From Vicinamibacterales bacterium (GTDB lineage Bacteria > Acidobacteriota > Vicinamibacteria > Vicinamibacterales > Fen-181): a stretch of DNA of 64,000 nt. Where the stretch lies: assembly GCA_036504215.1 (NCBI GenBank), contig DASXVO010000021.1, positions 1 to 64,000 on the forward strand, written 5' to 3'. Every line of letters begins with the position of its first letter. Positions within the stretch are counted from its first letter, which is position 1. Under the pieces are notes generated by a model that did not search any database, had not been told where the DNA came from, and saw only the letters and a list, made by a program, of their open reading frames with translations. Shown in pieces: positions 46,174 to 55,700 of the stretch. Position numbers and translations under genes: made by a program.

Positions 46174-48831
46174 CTACCGTCCGAGCCAATAGGAGAACTT
46201 CACAAGGAAGACATCGTCTGGCGTCGCGTGGAAGAGGGAGCGTGTGTCGGGGCCGAGGGTGAATTCGCCGGGGCGTGCGAGGTCCTGGCGGTTCTCGGTC
46301 CAGACCACGTAGAGCGTGGAGCCGGGTCGGTACTCCCAGCGGAAGATCGCGTTCAGCCGGAGCGACTTGAAGTTGAACGACGGGTCGTCGAGGCGGAACG
46401 AGGGCGCCGGGCCCGGTCCGTCGGGATCGACGATGAAGCGCCGTTCGCCTGGCACGGGGGTGATGGTCGTCCCCTCCTCGCCGTAGCTGCGGAAGGCGAA
46501 GGCACGAGGGCGGGTGAGCTCTTTGAAGTTCCAGTACCGTCCGGTGGACAGCAGCGGTTGCATGTAGACCTGGAGCGACACCGTCGGCTTGAAGACGATG
46601 TTCAGCCGGGTCGTCATCGACACTTCCGTCTGGTCGATGTCGGAGAAGATGTACCGCGCGCCGAAGGTGACTGGCGCGCTCGGATCGGTGACCGTGTTCA
46701 CGTACTGGGCGATTGCGTGGCTCCTGTAGACGCCCGGTCCGACCGACACGTCGACGGTCGGCGTCGGCTTGACTCTCACGGAGAGCTCGACGCCATCCCC
46801 GAAGCCGCCGAATTCGTTCCAGGCGTAGTTCCCCCACAGCCCGACGGTCACCGTCTTCCGGTCGTCGCTGTTGATCGACAGGGACGTGCTGCCCCCGGCC
46901 GGCGTCCGCATGCTCGGACCGCCGCGGGTGAGCCGGTCGTCCAACGTCGAGCGGTGGTAGCCGAACTGGCTCACCAGGCCCCAGTAGTTCTTGAACGTCA
47001 CGCTTCCGGCGGAGTAGACACCGTCCTCCTGAAGTTCGCGATTGAAGTTCCAGTTCCAGTACTTGCCGATCCAGAACATGCGGCTGCGCGACAGTCGGTC
47101 GGGGGTCGGCTTGCGCAACAGGAACACGCCGTGCCCTCCCGCAACGTCACCCTGCGTGTGGAACCCGAGGTCGTTCGACTCGAACCCCGGGCTGACGCCC
47201 CAGAGCGCGGCGTTCACCGTCCAAGTGCCGCTGTTGCGATTCAGATTCACCCGGCCGGACCAGCCGGACAGCGATGTGCTGTTCGGATTGAGCCGAACCT
47301 GCGGCGCGTCGGGCCGCTGGTAGTAGCGTTGCGGCGCGCGCTGGAGACGGAGAATCGCCGCCTGGCTGCCGCTGACTTCGCTGCCGCTGATGCCGCCGGT
47401 CACGACCCAGGCGCGCTTGGCGTCGAGGAACACGTATCCGTCGCCGCCCGCGACGTAGGCGCGGTTCACCAGCAGGTCGCCCAGCGACTGGGTTCGCAAT
47501 CGCCGCTCGACGCTCGTCACGAGGAAGCCGTAGCCCATTCGGGGCTGGTCGCGCTTCACGCGCGCAACCAGGTAGTTGGTTGGCGGTTCCACCTCCTCGT
47601 TCCGTTCCAGGCGCCCGTCGGACAGGCGAGCCGACTCGGGGGCCGTGAACGCGTCCAGCAGGCCGATGCTCCAGCCGGTCGTCGTCTTCCCGGTGAGCTT
47701 CCCTGCGCCGACGATCGTCGTCGTGCCCGGTTGATCGACGAAGTCGCCCCCGGCGGAGCCCTGAGGGGCGCGGCCAATCCGCCTCGAGTAGAACAACGTC
47801 GGCTCCGAGTTGTTGAAGCCGAAGAACGAGTTCGCCCCACCGCGACCGAAGTTCGAGAAGGTCTGCGCGCCTTCGATGAAGAACGGACGCTTCTCCTCGT
47901 AGAACGTCTCGAACGCCGTCAGGTTGACCACCGCCGGATCCACCTCGACCTGGCCGAAGTCTGGATTGACCGTGGCGTCGAGCGTCGCGTTGCTCGTCAG
48001 GCCCCATTTCAGATCGACGCCCGCGCCACCGGCGAGCCGCGATCCGTCGTTGAACGGGTCGCCGCCCTTCGGCGGCGTGATGAACTCGCCGCGGCTCGTC
48101 GCGTACGGCAGCCACTCGACGTGGCGAGACGTGGGAATCCCATCGAGGCCGGTCAGGTGCGCCATCCGCGACGCGAGGCCGTTCTCTTTCTTCGGCACGA
48201 GCACCAGCCAGGAGTACTCGTTCTTCCTCTGGACGAATCGCTGGACGTTGATGCCCCAGGTCAGCGACGGTGCCGCGGAGTAGCGCAGTTGCGAGAACGG
48301 GATCCTGAACTCAGCCATCCACCCGGTGTCGTCCATCGACACGGCGGAACTCCACACCGCGTCCCACGACTCGGCTCGGCCGGTGTCGTTGTAGATGACG
48401 GCGTCGTATTGCCCGCCGGCCGCACTCGAGGCGAACTCGAACCCGGTGAAGTGATCGTGCCGGGGATCCAGGCAGACCATCACCCAGTCGGCGTCGGGGA
48501 CGGTGTCACGGCGGGCGAGACGACGGGTGATCCGGGAAGGGCTCGAGTCGAACAGGTGGAGGCCGACGTAGAGCGCACGGTCGTCGTAGAGCACGCGGAC
48601 CTCGGTGCGCTCGGTCGCCGGCTTTCCTTCATCGGGATCGCGCTGGAGAAAGCCGCCGACCAAGGGCGCCGTCTTCCAGGCCTCTTCGGAGAGGCGGCCG
48701 TCGATCGTGATGCCCGTCGCACGAACGGCGCGGACCTCCGGGAGTGGCGGGACCTGCGTGGATGCGGCACCGATGGTGGCCCGCGCCACGCCGATACCGA
48801 TCACGACGAAAACAGACGCGGTGCGGATCAT
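46174..48831 (-). CDS. CBM9-like/DUF5916 outer-membrane protein
   Basis: This 885-residue exported protein has a CBM9-like domain at about 35-215 (ITIDGRLSEEAWKTAPLVGGF, RVLYDDRALYVGLHLFD, WMAEFRIPFSQLRY). The rest is a long DUF5916 beta-barrel region (NPDFGQVEVDPAVVNLTAFE, EKRPFFIEGA). The domain order and length match the DUF5916 family common in Bacteroidota and acidobacteria, whose function is unknown but which sits in the outer membrane. It ends in FLVKFSYWLGR, a barrel-like terminus with an aromatic strand. It converges with the 985-residue protein gene, with 24 bases between the stops. Confidence 0.88.
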   Translation of the reverse strand: MIRTASVFVVIGIGVARATIGAASTQVPPLPEVRAVRATGITIDGRLSEEAWKTAPLVGGFLQRDPDEGKPATERTEVRVLYDDRALYVGLHLFDSSPSRITRRLARRDTVPDADWVMVCLDPRHDHFTGFEFASSAAGGQYDAVIYNDTGRAESWDAVWSSAVSMDDTGWMAEFRIPFSQLRYSAAPSLTWGINVQRFVQRKNEYSWLVLVPKKENGLASRMAHLTGLDGIPTSRHVEWLPYATSRGEFITPPKGGDPFNDGSRLAGGAGVDLKWGLTSNATLDATVNPDFGQVEVDPAVVNLTAFETFYEEKRPFFIEGAQTFSNFGRGGANSFFGFNNSEPTLFYSRRIGRAPQGSAGGDFVDQPGTTTIVGAGKLTGKTTTGWSIGLLDAFTAPESARLSDGRLERNEEVEPPTNYLVARVKRDQPRMGYGFLVTSVERRLRTQSLGDLLVNRAYVAGGDGYVFLDAKRAWVVTGGISGSEVSGSQAAILRLQRAPQRYYQRPDAPQVRLNPNSTSLSGWSGRVNLNRNSGTWTVNAALWGVSPGFESNDLGFHTQGDVAGGHGVFLLRKPTPDRLSRSRMFWIGKYWNWNFNRELQEDGVYSAGSVTFKNYWGLVSQFGYHRSTLDDRLTRGGPSMRTPAGGSTSLSINSDDRKTVTVGLWGNYAWNEFGGFGDGVELSVRVKPTPTVDVSVGPGVYRSHAIAQYVNTVTDPSAPVTFGARYIFSDIDQTEVSMTTRLNIVFKPTVSLQVYMQPLLSTGRYWNFKELTRPRAFAFRSYGEEGTTITPVPGERRFIVDPDGPGPAPSFRLDDPSFNFKSLRLNAIFRWEYRPGSTLYVVWTENRQDLARPGEFTLGPDTRSLFHATPDDVFLVKFSYWLGR

Positions 48832-48990
48832 TCGGGATCTTTAGACGTGGGGGACCGTTGCTCGGTTGGACACCGGAGCCTGGGAAAGGCTCCATCGGGT
48901 GGTCGTGGGGGCTGGTCTGCTATCGATGGGGGCGGGCCGTCGGCCAGCGGGGGTGTGACTCCGTGTCCGCCCAGCTTGGACTGCGCCCGC

Positions 48991-49254
48991 TCACGCTCGG
49001 CGCGCCGAGAGCTCGGCGACGCGACGTTCGATCTCGGCCATGGCCTGTGCGAGCTGCTCGCGCCGGACCGGGTGTGACGTGGCGTTCGATTGGCGCTCGA
49101 GCTCGGTATGCGCGAGCCGGAGCGATTCGAGCTTCTGCTCGCGCTCGGGATCCGTCACGACCCGGCGGCGCCCGTTGCGGCGCTGCTCCAGTTCGTCCAA
49201 ACGATCCTGGATGCGCGCCTGAGCATCCACCAATCCTTCCGCGCCGTCCCCCAT
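48991..49254 (-). CDS. Small coiled-coil protein
   Basis: This 87-residue, highly charged, almost entirely helical sequence is rich in Glu, Arg and Leu (ARIQDRLDELEQRR, REQLAQAMAEIERRVAEL), indicating a coiled coil. A strong GAGAGGAG ribosome site lies just before the ATG, and TATACT about 48 bases upstream could be a -10 box, supporting a real gene. I do not recognise the family. It lies between the DUF5916 gene and the periplasmic helical protein on the same strand. Confidence 0.6.
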   Translation of the reverse strand: MGDGAEGLVDAQARIQDRLDELEQRRNGRRRVVTDPEREQKLESLRLAHTELERQSNATSHPVRREQLAQAMAEIERRVAELSARRA

Positions 49255-49301
49255 AATCTCCTCTCAGCCCCGCCACCGTACCCGTCATCGACCAGAATCT
49301 C

Positions 49302-49307
49302 AGTATA
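49302..49307 (-). promoter_or_regulatory. Possible -10 box for the coiled-coil gene
   Basis: TATACT on the minus strand, 48 bases before the start codon, stands out in this GC-rich region. No clear -35 is seen. Confidence 0.3.
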
Positions 49308-49449
49308 GCATCGCCTTCGTTCCCGTCTCCGCGCGATCACCTTCGGAAGGACGGGCTTTCCGAACCGGGTCGCCAAGCCGGAGCCGACGCCCTCGGCTGG
49401 GTGCAGCAAGTTGTGACGTCAGAAGCGGGAAGGATGTTCCGCGCGGACC

Positions 49450-50175
49450 TCAGCCTCGCGCGATCGACACGGCGAGCAGCAAGTCGTAGTAGGTCGTCTT
49501 GAGGCGGTCGGCGCCGTGGGCGATCGCCGTGCGGTCTTTCGCGGCGAGCGCCTTTGCCATCTGCGCGAGCGCCGCACTCGCCTGGGCCGCCGCCGCCTTC
49601 CACGTGGCGGACGCGGCAATCGGACCGGCGAGGCCCTGAGCCGCGCGCCAGGCCTGCAGTGCGGACTGCAGATCCTCGTTGATGTCGTCGAAATCCCTTC
49701 CTGTAAGACGGATCTCGTTGCGGCCCACGACGTGCCCGGCGACACGCTCGACGGCTTCGTGATAGTCGGAGAGATGATCGTCGAACGTCGCCAGCTGGTG
49801 GCGTTCCCGAACCTCACGGAGCACCTGGCGCACCTCTTCGAGGTCCGCGTGCGCACCCGACATGTCCCGGCGGCGCGCCGCGGCGCGGGCCTCCGCGATG
49901 AGCGTCGTCACACGATCGACCGCCACGGGCCATTCCGGGTCCTGGCCGATCTCGGCGGGCGGAGTCGTGCGGACCTCGCGTGAGGCGCTCGCCCACCGAG
50001 ACGCGAACAGGATGAGCTGACGGTTGGTGGCGTCGATGTTGCCCCGGGAGCTGGCAACGAGCGCCGCGTAGTACGGGCCGAGCGCGTGCTCGATCACACC
50101 GTTGGCATCGGCCGCCAGTGCGGGCGAGGCACTCAGCAGGACCGTCAGCGCGCAGAGGAGGCTCCTGGATCGCAT
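49450..50175 (-). CDS. Exported helical hypothetical protein
   Basis: This 241-residue protein begins with a signal peptide (MRSRSLLCALTVLLSASPALA). The mature part is helical and rich in Ala, with a pattern of long helices (DLEEVRQVLREVRERHQ, ASATWKAAAAQASAALAQM). No cysteines or metal motifs are seen. I do not recognise the family; a periplasmic helical bundle is the most that can be said. The frame continues ten codons upstream of the chosen ATG. It lies 52 bases downstream of the malic enzyme gene on the same strand. Confidence 0.65.
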   Translation of the reverse strand: MRSRSLLCALTVLLSASPALAADANGVIEHALGPYYAALVASSRGNIDATNRQLILFASRWASASREVRTTPPAEIGQDPEWPVAVDRVTTLIAEARAAARRRDMSGAHADLEEVRQVLREVRERHQLATFDDHLSDYHEAVERVAGHVVGRNEIRLTGRDFDDINEDLQSALQAWRAAQGLAGPIAASATWKAAAAQASAALAQMAKALAAKDRTAIAHGADRLKTTYYDLLLAVSIARG

Positions 50176-50227
50176 GGTCCACGTCCGAGAGGAAACCTGA
50201 AACAAACGGAGATGCCCGCTCCTTCTT

Positions 50228-51685
50228 CTACTTCGTCACGAGCGCGACCGCCTTGTCAATCGCGTCCTGCAGCATCGAGGGATCCGGGGCATCGATGAAC
50301 TTCTCGCGCATCAGCAGATCGATGATCGCGCGAGCCTCCTTGATGTCGGCGAGCGTCCCGTTGTAGACCGCCTCGCGGGTCGGGGTGATGCGCGCCACCC
50401 CGTTGGCGATCGCCGTCATCGCGACGTCGGCCGCTTCCTCGGCAAACATCTCGGTCTCGTCCATCGTCGGCATGATGTAGTCGGGGCTGAGGCCCTTCTT
50501 CTGCGCGAAGTTGGCGACCGAGTACGCCGCGGCGATCGCCATCTCGTCGGTGATCTTCCGCGCACGGACGAGCAGCGCCCCCTTGAGGATCCCCGGGAAG
50601 CCCATCGAGTTGTTGACCTGGTTGGGGAAGTCGCCGCGGCCGGTGGCCACGATGTACGCGCCGGCCTCCTTCGCCGCATACGGGTAAATCTCAGGCACCG
50701 GGTTGGCGCACGCGAAGACGATCGGCTTGGCCGCCATCTGGCGGATCCACGCCGGCTTCACGGTGTCCGGGCCCGGCTTGCTCAGCGCGATCAGGACATC
50801 CGCGCCCTTGAGCGCCTCTTCGATGTCGTTCACGCGGCCGGGATTCGTCTTCTCGCACAGTTCCCACTTCCGGTAGAACGCGGCGTCCGCCTTCACGTCG
50901 TCGCGCCCCTTGTGCAGGCCGCCCTTGGTGTCGAAGAGGATCATCTTCTCCGGATCGCCGCCAGCCATCAGGATCAGCCGCGCAATCGTCGTGTTCGACG
51001 CGCCCGCGCCGTAGTTCACGATGCGAACCTTGCCGATGTCCTTGTTGACGATCCGCAATGCGTTGATCAGGCCGGCCAGCGTCACGCTGCCGGTTCCCTG
51101 CGCGTCGTCGTGCCACACCGGGATGTCGCACTCCTCTCGGAGGGTGTCGAGCACCTTGTAGCAGTTCGGCTGCGAGATGTCTTCGAGGTTCACCGCGCCG
51201 AAGCTCGGCTCCAGCATCTTCACGAACTCGATGATCTTGTCCGGGTCGTGCTTGCCGGCCTTGTTGTAGCTGTTGACGCACAGCGCCACGCCGTCCACGC
51301 CGCCCAGGTACTTCATCAGGAAGGCCTTGCCCTCCATCACTCCGAGCCCACCAGACGGCGAGCAGTCGCCGTCGCCCAGCACCCGCGTCGAATCGGAGAC
51401 GACCGCCACCAGGTTGCCCCGATTCGACAGCTCGAACGAGGTGTCGTGGTTGTCGCGAATGGTCGTGGAGATCGCCGAGACGCCCGGCGTGTACCAGACG
51501 TTGAACCAGTTGAAGCCATAGATGCCGGCCTTCGGCATCGTCACCATCTTGCCACCGTAGAAACGATGCGCCGACAGCGACAGCTCCTTGAGGAAGGCCG
51601 TCTTCGCCTTCGCCAGTTGCTCCTGGGTGAAGGTCGGCGGGAACAACTCGTTCAGTTTCGAGAGCGTCAGGTCGATCGTCTTCAT
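50228..51685 (-). CDS. NAD(P)-dependent malic enzyme
   Basis: This 485-residue enzyme decarboxylates malate to pyruvate with NAD(P)+ reduction. It has the malic-enzyme features VVSDSTRVLGDGD, NLEDISQPNCYKVL and VWHDDAQGTGSVTLAGLINAL. The Rossmann loop VNYGAGASNTTIARLI and the C-terminal GRGDFPNQVNNSMGFPG are also present. The phosphotransacetylase domain of MaeB-type enzymes is absent. The ATG at 51685 has GGAG upstream, and the frame's extra 25 codons look non-coding. The enzyme links the TCA cycle to pyruvate and NADPH supply. Confidence 0.93.
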   Translation of the reverse strand: MKTIDLTLSKLNELFPPTFTQEQLAKAKTAFLKELSLSAHRFYGGKMVTMPKAGIYGFNWFNVWYTPGVSAISTTIRDNHDTSFELSNRGNLVAVVSDSTRVLGDGDCSPSGGLGVMEGKAFLMKYLGGVDGVALCVNSYNKAGKHDPDKIIEFVKMLEPSFGAVNLEDISQPNCYKVLDTLREECDIPVWHDDAQGTGSVTLAGLINALRIVNKDIGKVRIVNYGAGASNTTIARLILMAGGDPEKMILFDTKGGLHKGRDDVKADAAFYRKWELCEKTNPGRVNDIEEALKGADVLIALSKPGPDTVKPAWIRQMAAKPIVFACANPVPEIYPYAAKEAGAYIVATGRGDFPNQVNNSMGFPGILKGALLVRARKITDEMAIAAAYSVANFAQKKGLSPDYIMPTMDETEMFAEEAADVAMTAIANGVARITPTREAVYNGTLADIKEARAIIDLLMREKFIDAPDPSMLQDAIDKAVALVTK

Positions 51686-51897
51686 CGTGGTCTCCGGGAA
51701 ATCAGGTGAATGGCGCATGAACGGGATAACTCGGCGGAGAATAGCACATCGGCGCCGCACAACACACCGTTCGGCGTGAGCCAGTGCCCGCAGGTCCTTC
51801 GGGGCCTCGGCGAACCAACGCCAGCTCAGCCGATGTGTAAATGAGGCGCTGGTTGGGTCAATGATTGGTCAGTCGCCAGACGGTGTCAACCGGCACA

Positions 51898-52785
51898 TCA
51901 CACGGACGGGCGGGGCGGGCGCCTGATGATACCTTTCAGGTCGTCCCGGCGGCGGCCGGCCAGCACGAACGTTCGGAGGGAGAGACTGCCATACCGGAAT
52001 CCCTCGTAGATGTCGTACAGCCGATCGCCGGTCGCCGCAGCGCCGACGACGAACAGGAGCGGCTCGAAGTGCTCGGGCGTCGGCACCGATTCGAGCGCAT
52101 GCGGCGCGCGGCGCCGATACGCCGTCAACGCGGCCACATCGAGCCGGCCCGCCTGGTCGCGCGCCCACTCATCGAAGCCAAGCGCCCACGGATCCGGCAC
52201 TTCGGTCTCGACGCTGAACCGCAGGCGATGGAGATTGTGGACCATGCCCCCGCTGCCGACGAGGAGAATGCCGCGTTCGCGCAGCGGTGTCAGACATCGG
52301 CCCATCTGGACGATCTCGTCGGGTTCCGCCGGCACCGGCAGGGACACCTGCACCACCGGGACGCGGGCGCTGGGGTACGCGATCGACACCGGCATCCAGG
52401 CGCCGTGGTCGAGGCCGCGGGTCTCGTCGGGCACGGCCTTGATCCCGGCCCGCTCGAACAGCGCCAACACCTCGTCGGCGAGCGTGACGCTTCCCGGGCA
52501 GGGATAGACGACCCGCTCGATCCTCGCCGGCATGCCGGTGAAGTCGTAGAGCAACTCGGGCCGCGGGTTGCGGGTGACACGGATCGGATGGAGCGACTCC
52601 CAGTGCGCCGAGACCACGACGATGCCATCCACGCGGCCCTGTGTGCACGCAAATCGGCGCAGGGCGTTGCCGTAGTCGTCGTCGAACAGTGTATTCGGGG
52701 CCCCGTGCGAGACGAACATGGCGGGCACGCGGCCAGTCGGAGACCGCCGACGCTCGGGTCCCGGATAGGCCTGGGTGTCCGTCAT
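51898..52785 (-). CDS. LigB/DODA-type extradiol dioxygenase family protein (YgiD-like)
   Basis: This 295-residue protein has the DODA (4,5-DOPA dioxygenase-like) metal site: His27 (FVSHGAP), His61 (VSAHWES), His183 (GMVHNL) and His239 (EHFEPL), with LDHGAWMP between. Members open aromatic rings or have lost that activity, and the natural substrate is usually unknown. Its start codon overlaps the stop of the large hybrid kinase by four bases (ATGA at 52782-52785), so it is translated with the kinase. That is an unusual partner. Confidence 0.87.
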   Translation of the reverse strand: MTDTQAYPGPERRRSPTGRVPAMFVSHGAPNTLFDDDYGNALRRFACTQGRVDGIVVVSAHWESLHPIRVTRNPRPELLYDFTGMPARIERVVYPCPGSVTLADEVLALFERAGIKAVPDETRGLDHGAWMPVSIAYPSARVPVVQVSLPVPAEPDEIVQMGRCLTPLRERGILLVGSGGMVHNLHRLRFSVETEVPDPWALGFDEWARDQAGRLDVAALTAYRRRAPHALESVPTPEHFEPLLFVVGAAATGDRLYDIYEGFRYGSLSLRTFVLAGRRRDDLKGIIRRPPRPSV

Positions 52786-55700
52786 CCCAGATTCTCCCGC
52801 ACCATCCAGCCCATCATGGTCTCCCGAACCGCGGCGAAGGCCTCCTTCACTGGCGCGAGCAGGGCGGCGGCAGCCACGAGATCGCCGCTGGCGGCCGCCT
52901 GCTCGAGGTCGAACGCGACCTGCTGCAGCCCGGTCGCGCCCGCCGTTCCCGACGACCCCTTGAGCGAGTGGGCGAGACGGCGCAGCGTCGGGCCGTCACC
53001 TCCGGCAAGCGCCTCGTCCATCGCCACAAACTGCCTCGGGGTGTCGTCGAGGAAGATCTGGAGCACTTCGACGAAGATCTCCACGTCGCCGCCGACCCGC
53101 GCGAGCAACGCGCCGCGATCGAGTTCCGTCGCGGGCCGGACCGGGACGGCCGCCAGCGTGGGCGCCTCTGCCGGAGCGACCGTCGCGCCCTGCGCCTCGG
53201 GCTGAGGATCCGTCGTCGTCCACCGCGCGATGGCGGCGGCCAGTTCGTCCGATTTGATTGGCTTCGACACGTAATCGTCCATACCCGACTCGAGACAGCG
53301 CTCGCGATCGCCTTTCATCGTGTGAGCCGTCATCGCAATGATGGGAATGCGCGGGTTGCGGACGCCACCGTGACCCAGACGGATCTGTCTTGTCGCCTCG
53401 AAGCCGTCCATCTCCGGCATCTGGACGTCCATCAGCACGAGATCATACGGCATCGTGCCCAGCGCCTTGAGCGCCTCGGCACCATTCGCCACCGCATCGA
53501 CGCGGTGCCCCATCTTCTCGAGAACCTTGGTCGCCACCTTCTGGTTGGTGATGTTGTCCTCGGCGAGCAGCAACCGGATCTTGCGGCGGGCGGCCTCGGC
53601 CAGCGTGAAGCGGGTGACGATCGGCTCGCCGTCAACCGGACCTTCCTCCTGGCGGCCCGCCAGCGTTCTGAGCAACGCCAGGAGCTGCGAGGCCTTGACC
53701 GGCTTGGTCAGGTAGCCGGAGAAACCGATTTCCTCGAGCCTGCTGACTTCGCCGCGCCGGCCCGCCGACGTCATCATGACCAGGGCGGTGTCCTTGATCA
53801 GCGGGTCTGCTTTGATCCGGCGCCCCAGTTCGTCACCCGCGACGCGGGGCATCACCATGTCGAGGATGGCGACGCGGTAGGGATCCGTGTCGTGCGCCGC
53901 CTGCCTCAGGAGGGCGATCGCCGATTCCCAGCCATCCACCTCGTCGTGCCGGCAATGCCAGGATTCGAGCAGCCCAGCCAGCACGCGTCGATTCGTGCCG
54001 TTGTCGTCCACGCCGAGGACGCGAAGTCCTTCGATCTCGGCCAGGGGCGGAGGGTGCCGGCGCGCGGCGAGGGGTTGAACCGCGAACCGGGCGGTGAACC
54101 AGAAACTCGAACCCGCACCCGCCTCGCTTTCCACTCCCACCTGGCCACCCATGAGCTCCGCGAGCCGGCGTGAGATCGAGAGGCCCAGCCCGGTGCCGCC
54201 GAAGCGGCGCGTGGTGGAACTGTCGACCTGCGTGAATGGTTGGAACAGCGTGCCGAGCTTGTCGGCAGGAATGCCAATCCCGGTGTCGTGGACGACGAAC
54301 CGCAGGAGCACGTCCTCGCCGCTCACCTCGTCCGCGCTGATGCTGAGCGTGACCTCGCCGACCTCGGTGAACTTGATCGCGTTGCCGACCAGGTTGGTGA
54401 CGACCTGGCGCAGCCGGCCCGGATCGCCGCGGAGAGACATCGGCACGTCGGGCGCCACCAGGCACGCCAACTCGAGCCCCTTCTCGTGTGCCCGGATCGC
54501 CAGGATGTCGATCATGTCCTCGAGCGTCGTCCCGAGGTCGAAGTCGAGGACTTCGAGGCCCAGCTTGCCGGCTTCGATCTTCGAGAAATCGAGGACCTCG
54601 TTGATGATGGACAGCAGCGAGTCGGCGCAGTGACGGACGGTGTCGGTGAACTCCTGCTGCTCGGCGGTGAGGCGCGTATCGAGGAGCAGCCCCGTCATGC
54701 CGATGATGCCGTTCATCGGCGTCCGGATCTCGTGGCTCATGTTGGCGAGGAACTCGCTCTTCGCGGCATTCGCCACGGCCGCTTCCTCCGCGAGACGGTT
54801 GGCGCGCTCGACCGATCGCTGGAGTTCGCTGTTGGCCGCCTCGGTTTCCTCCTTGGCCTTCCACAACGCCTCGTCCACCTTGAGCCGTTCGGTGATGTCG
54901 CGGATGATCCCGACCGCGTGCCACCGGTCGCGCAGCCGCACGGCCGAGGCTGACAGTTCGACCGGGATCTTGCTGCCGTCCTTGTGGCGGGCGTGGATCT
55001 GCTGCCCTGACCCGATGAAGGGGCCCTCGCCCGTCATGCGGAACTGCGCGAATCCAGACAGGAACGGTGTCTCGTGTTCCTCGGGAATGATGAGTGCGTA
55101 GAGCGGTTGCCCCTCGGCCTCGTCGCGCGTGTAGCCGAACAGCCGTTCCGCCGCGTCGTTCCAGACCGTGACGCGCGAGTCCTGATCGATCATGATGATC
55201 GCGTCTTCGGCCGCCGCGCTGATGCTGCTGAAGATCTCCTCCCGCTCGCGCAGCGCCTCCTCGGCTCGCGTCCGCGCCGTCATGTCGATCGCCACGGCGA
55301 GCAGGAAGCGCTGTCCCGCCAACTCGAATCCGTCCATCGACAGCGCGACATCCCGGATCTCGCCCGAACCCGTCCGGAACTGCATCTCGAAGTCGCGCAT
55401 CGTCGCGCGGCCGGTCAGCGCCTGTTCGACTGCCTCCCGTGCGGTGGTATCGACGATCAGCTCGAGATCATCAACGCTGCGGCCGACGACATCCCCGCGG
55501 CCGTTGCCGACCAGTCCCAGCCACGCGTCGTTCACCTCCACGATTTGGCGGTTGTCCGTCCAGAAGATCGCCATCGGCGCCGGATTGGACTGGAAGGCCT
55601 TTTGAAACCGCTGCTCGCTCTCGCGCAGCGCCTCCTCCGCCTGCTTGCGCGCCTGCGCATTCGACAGGACATCCGCGACGATTCGCAGCAGCGTGACCTC

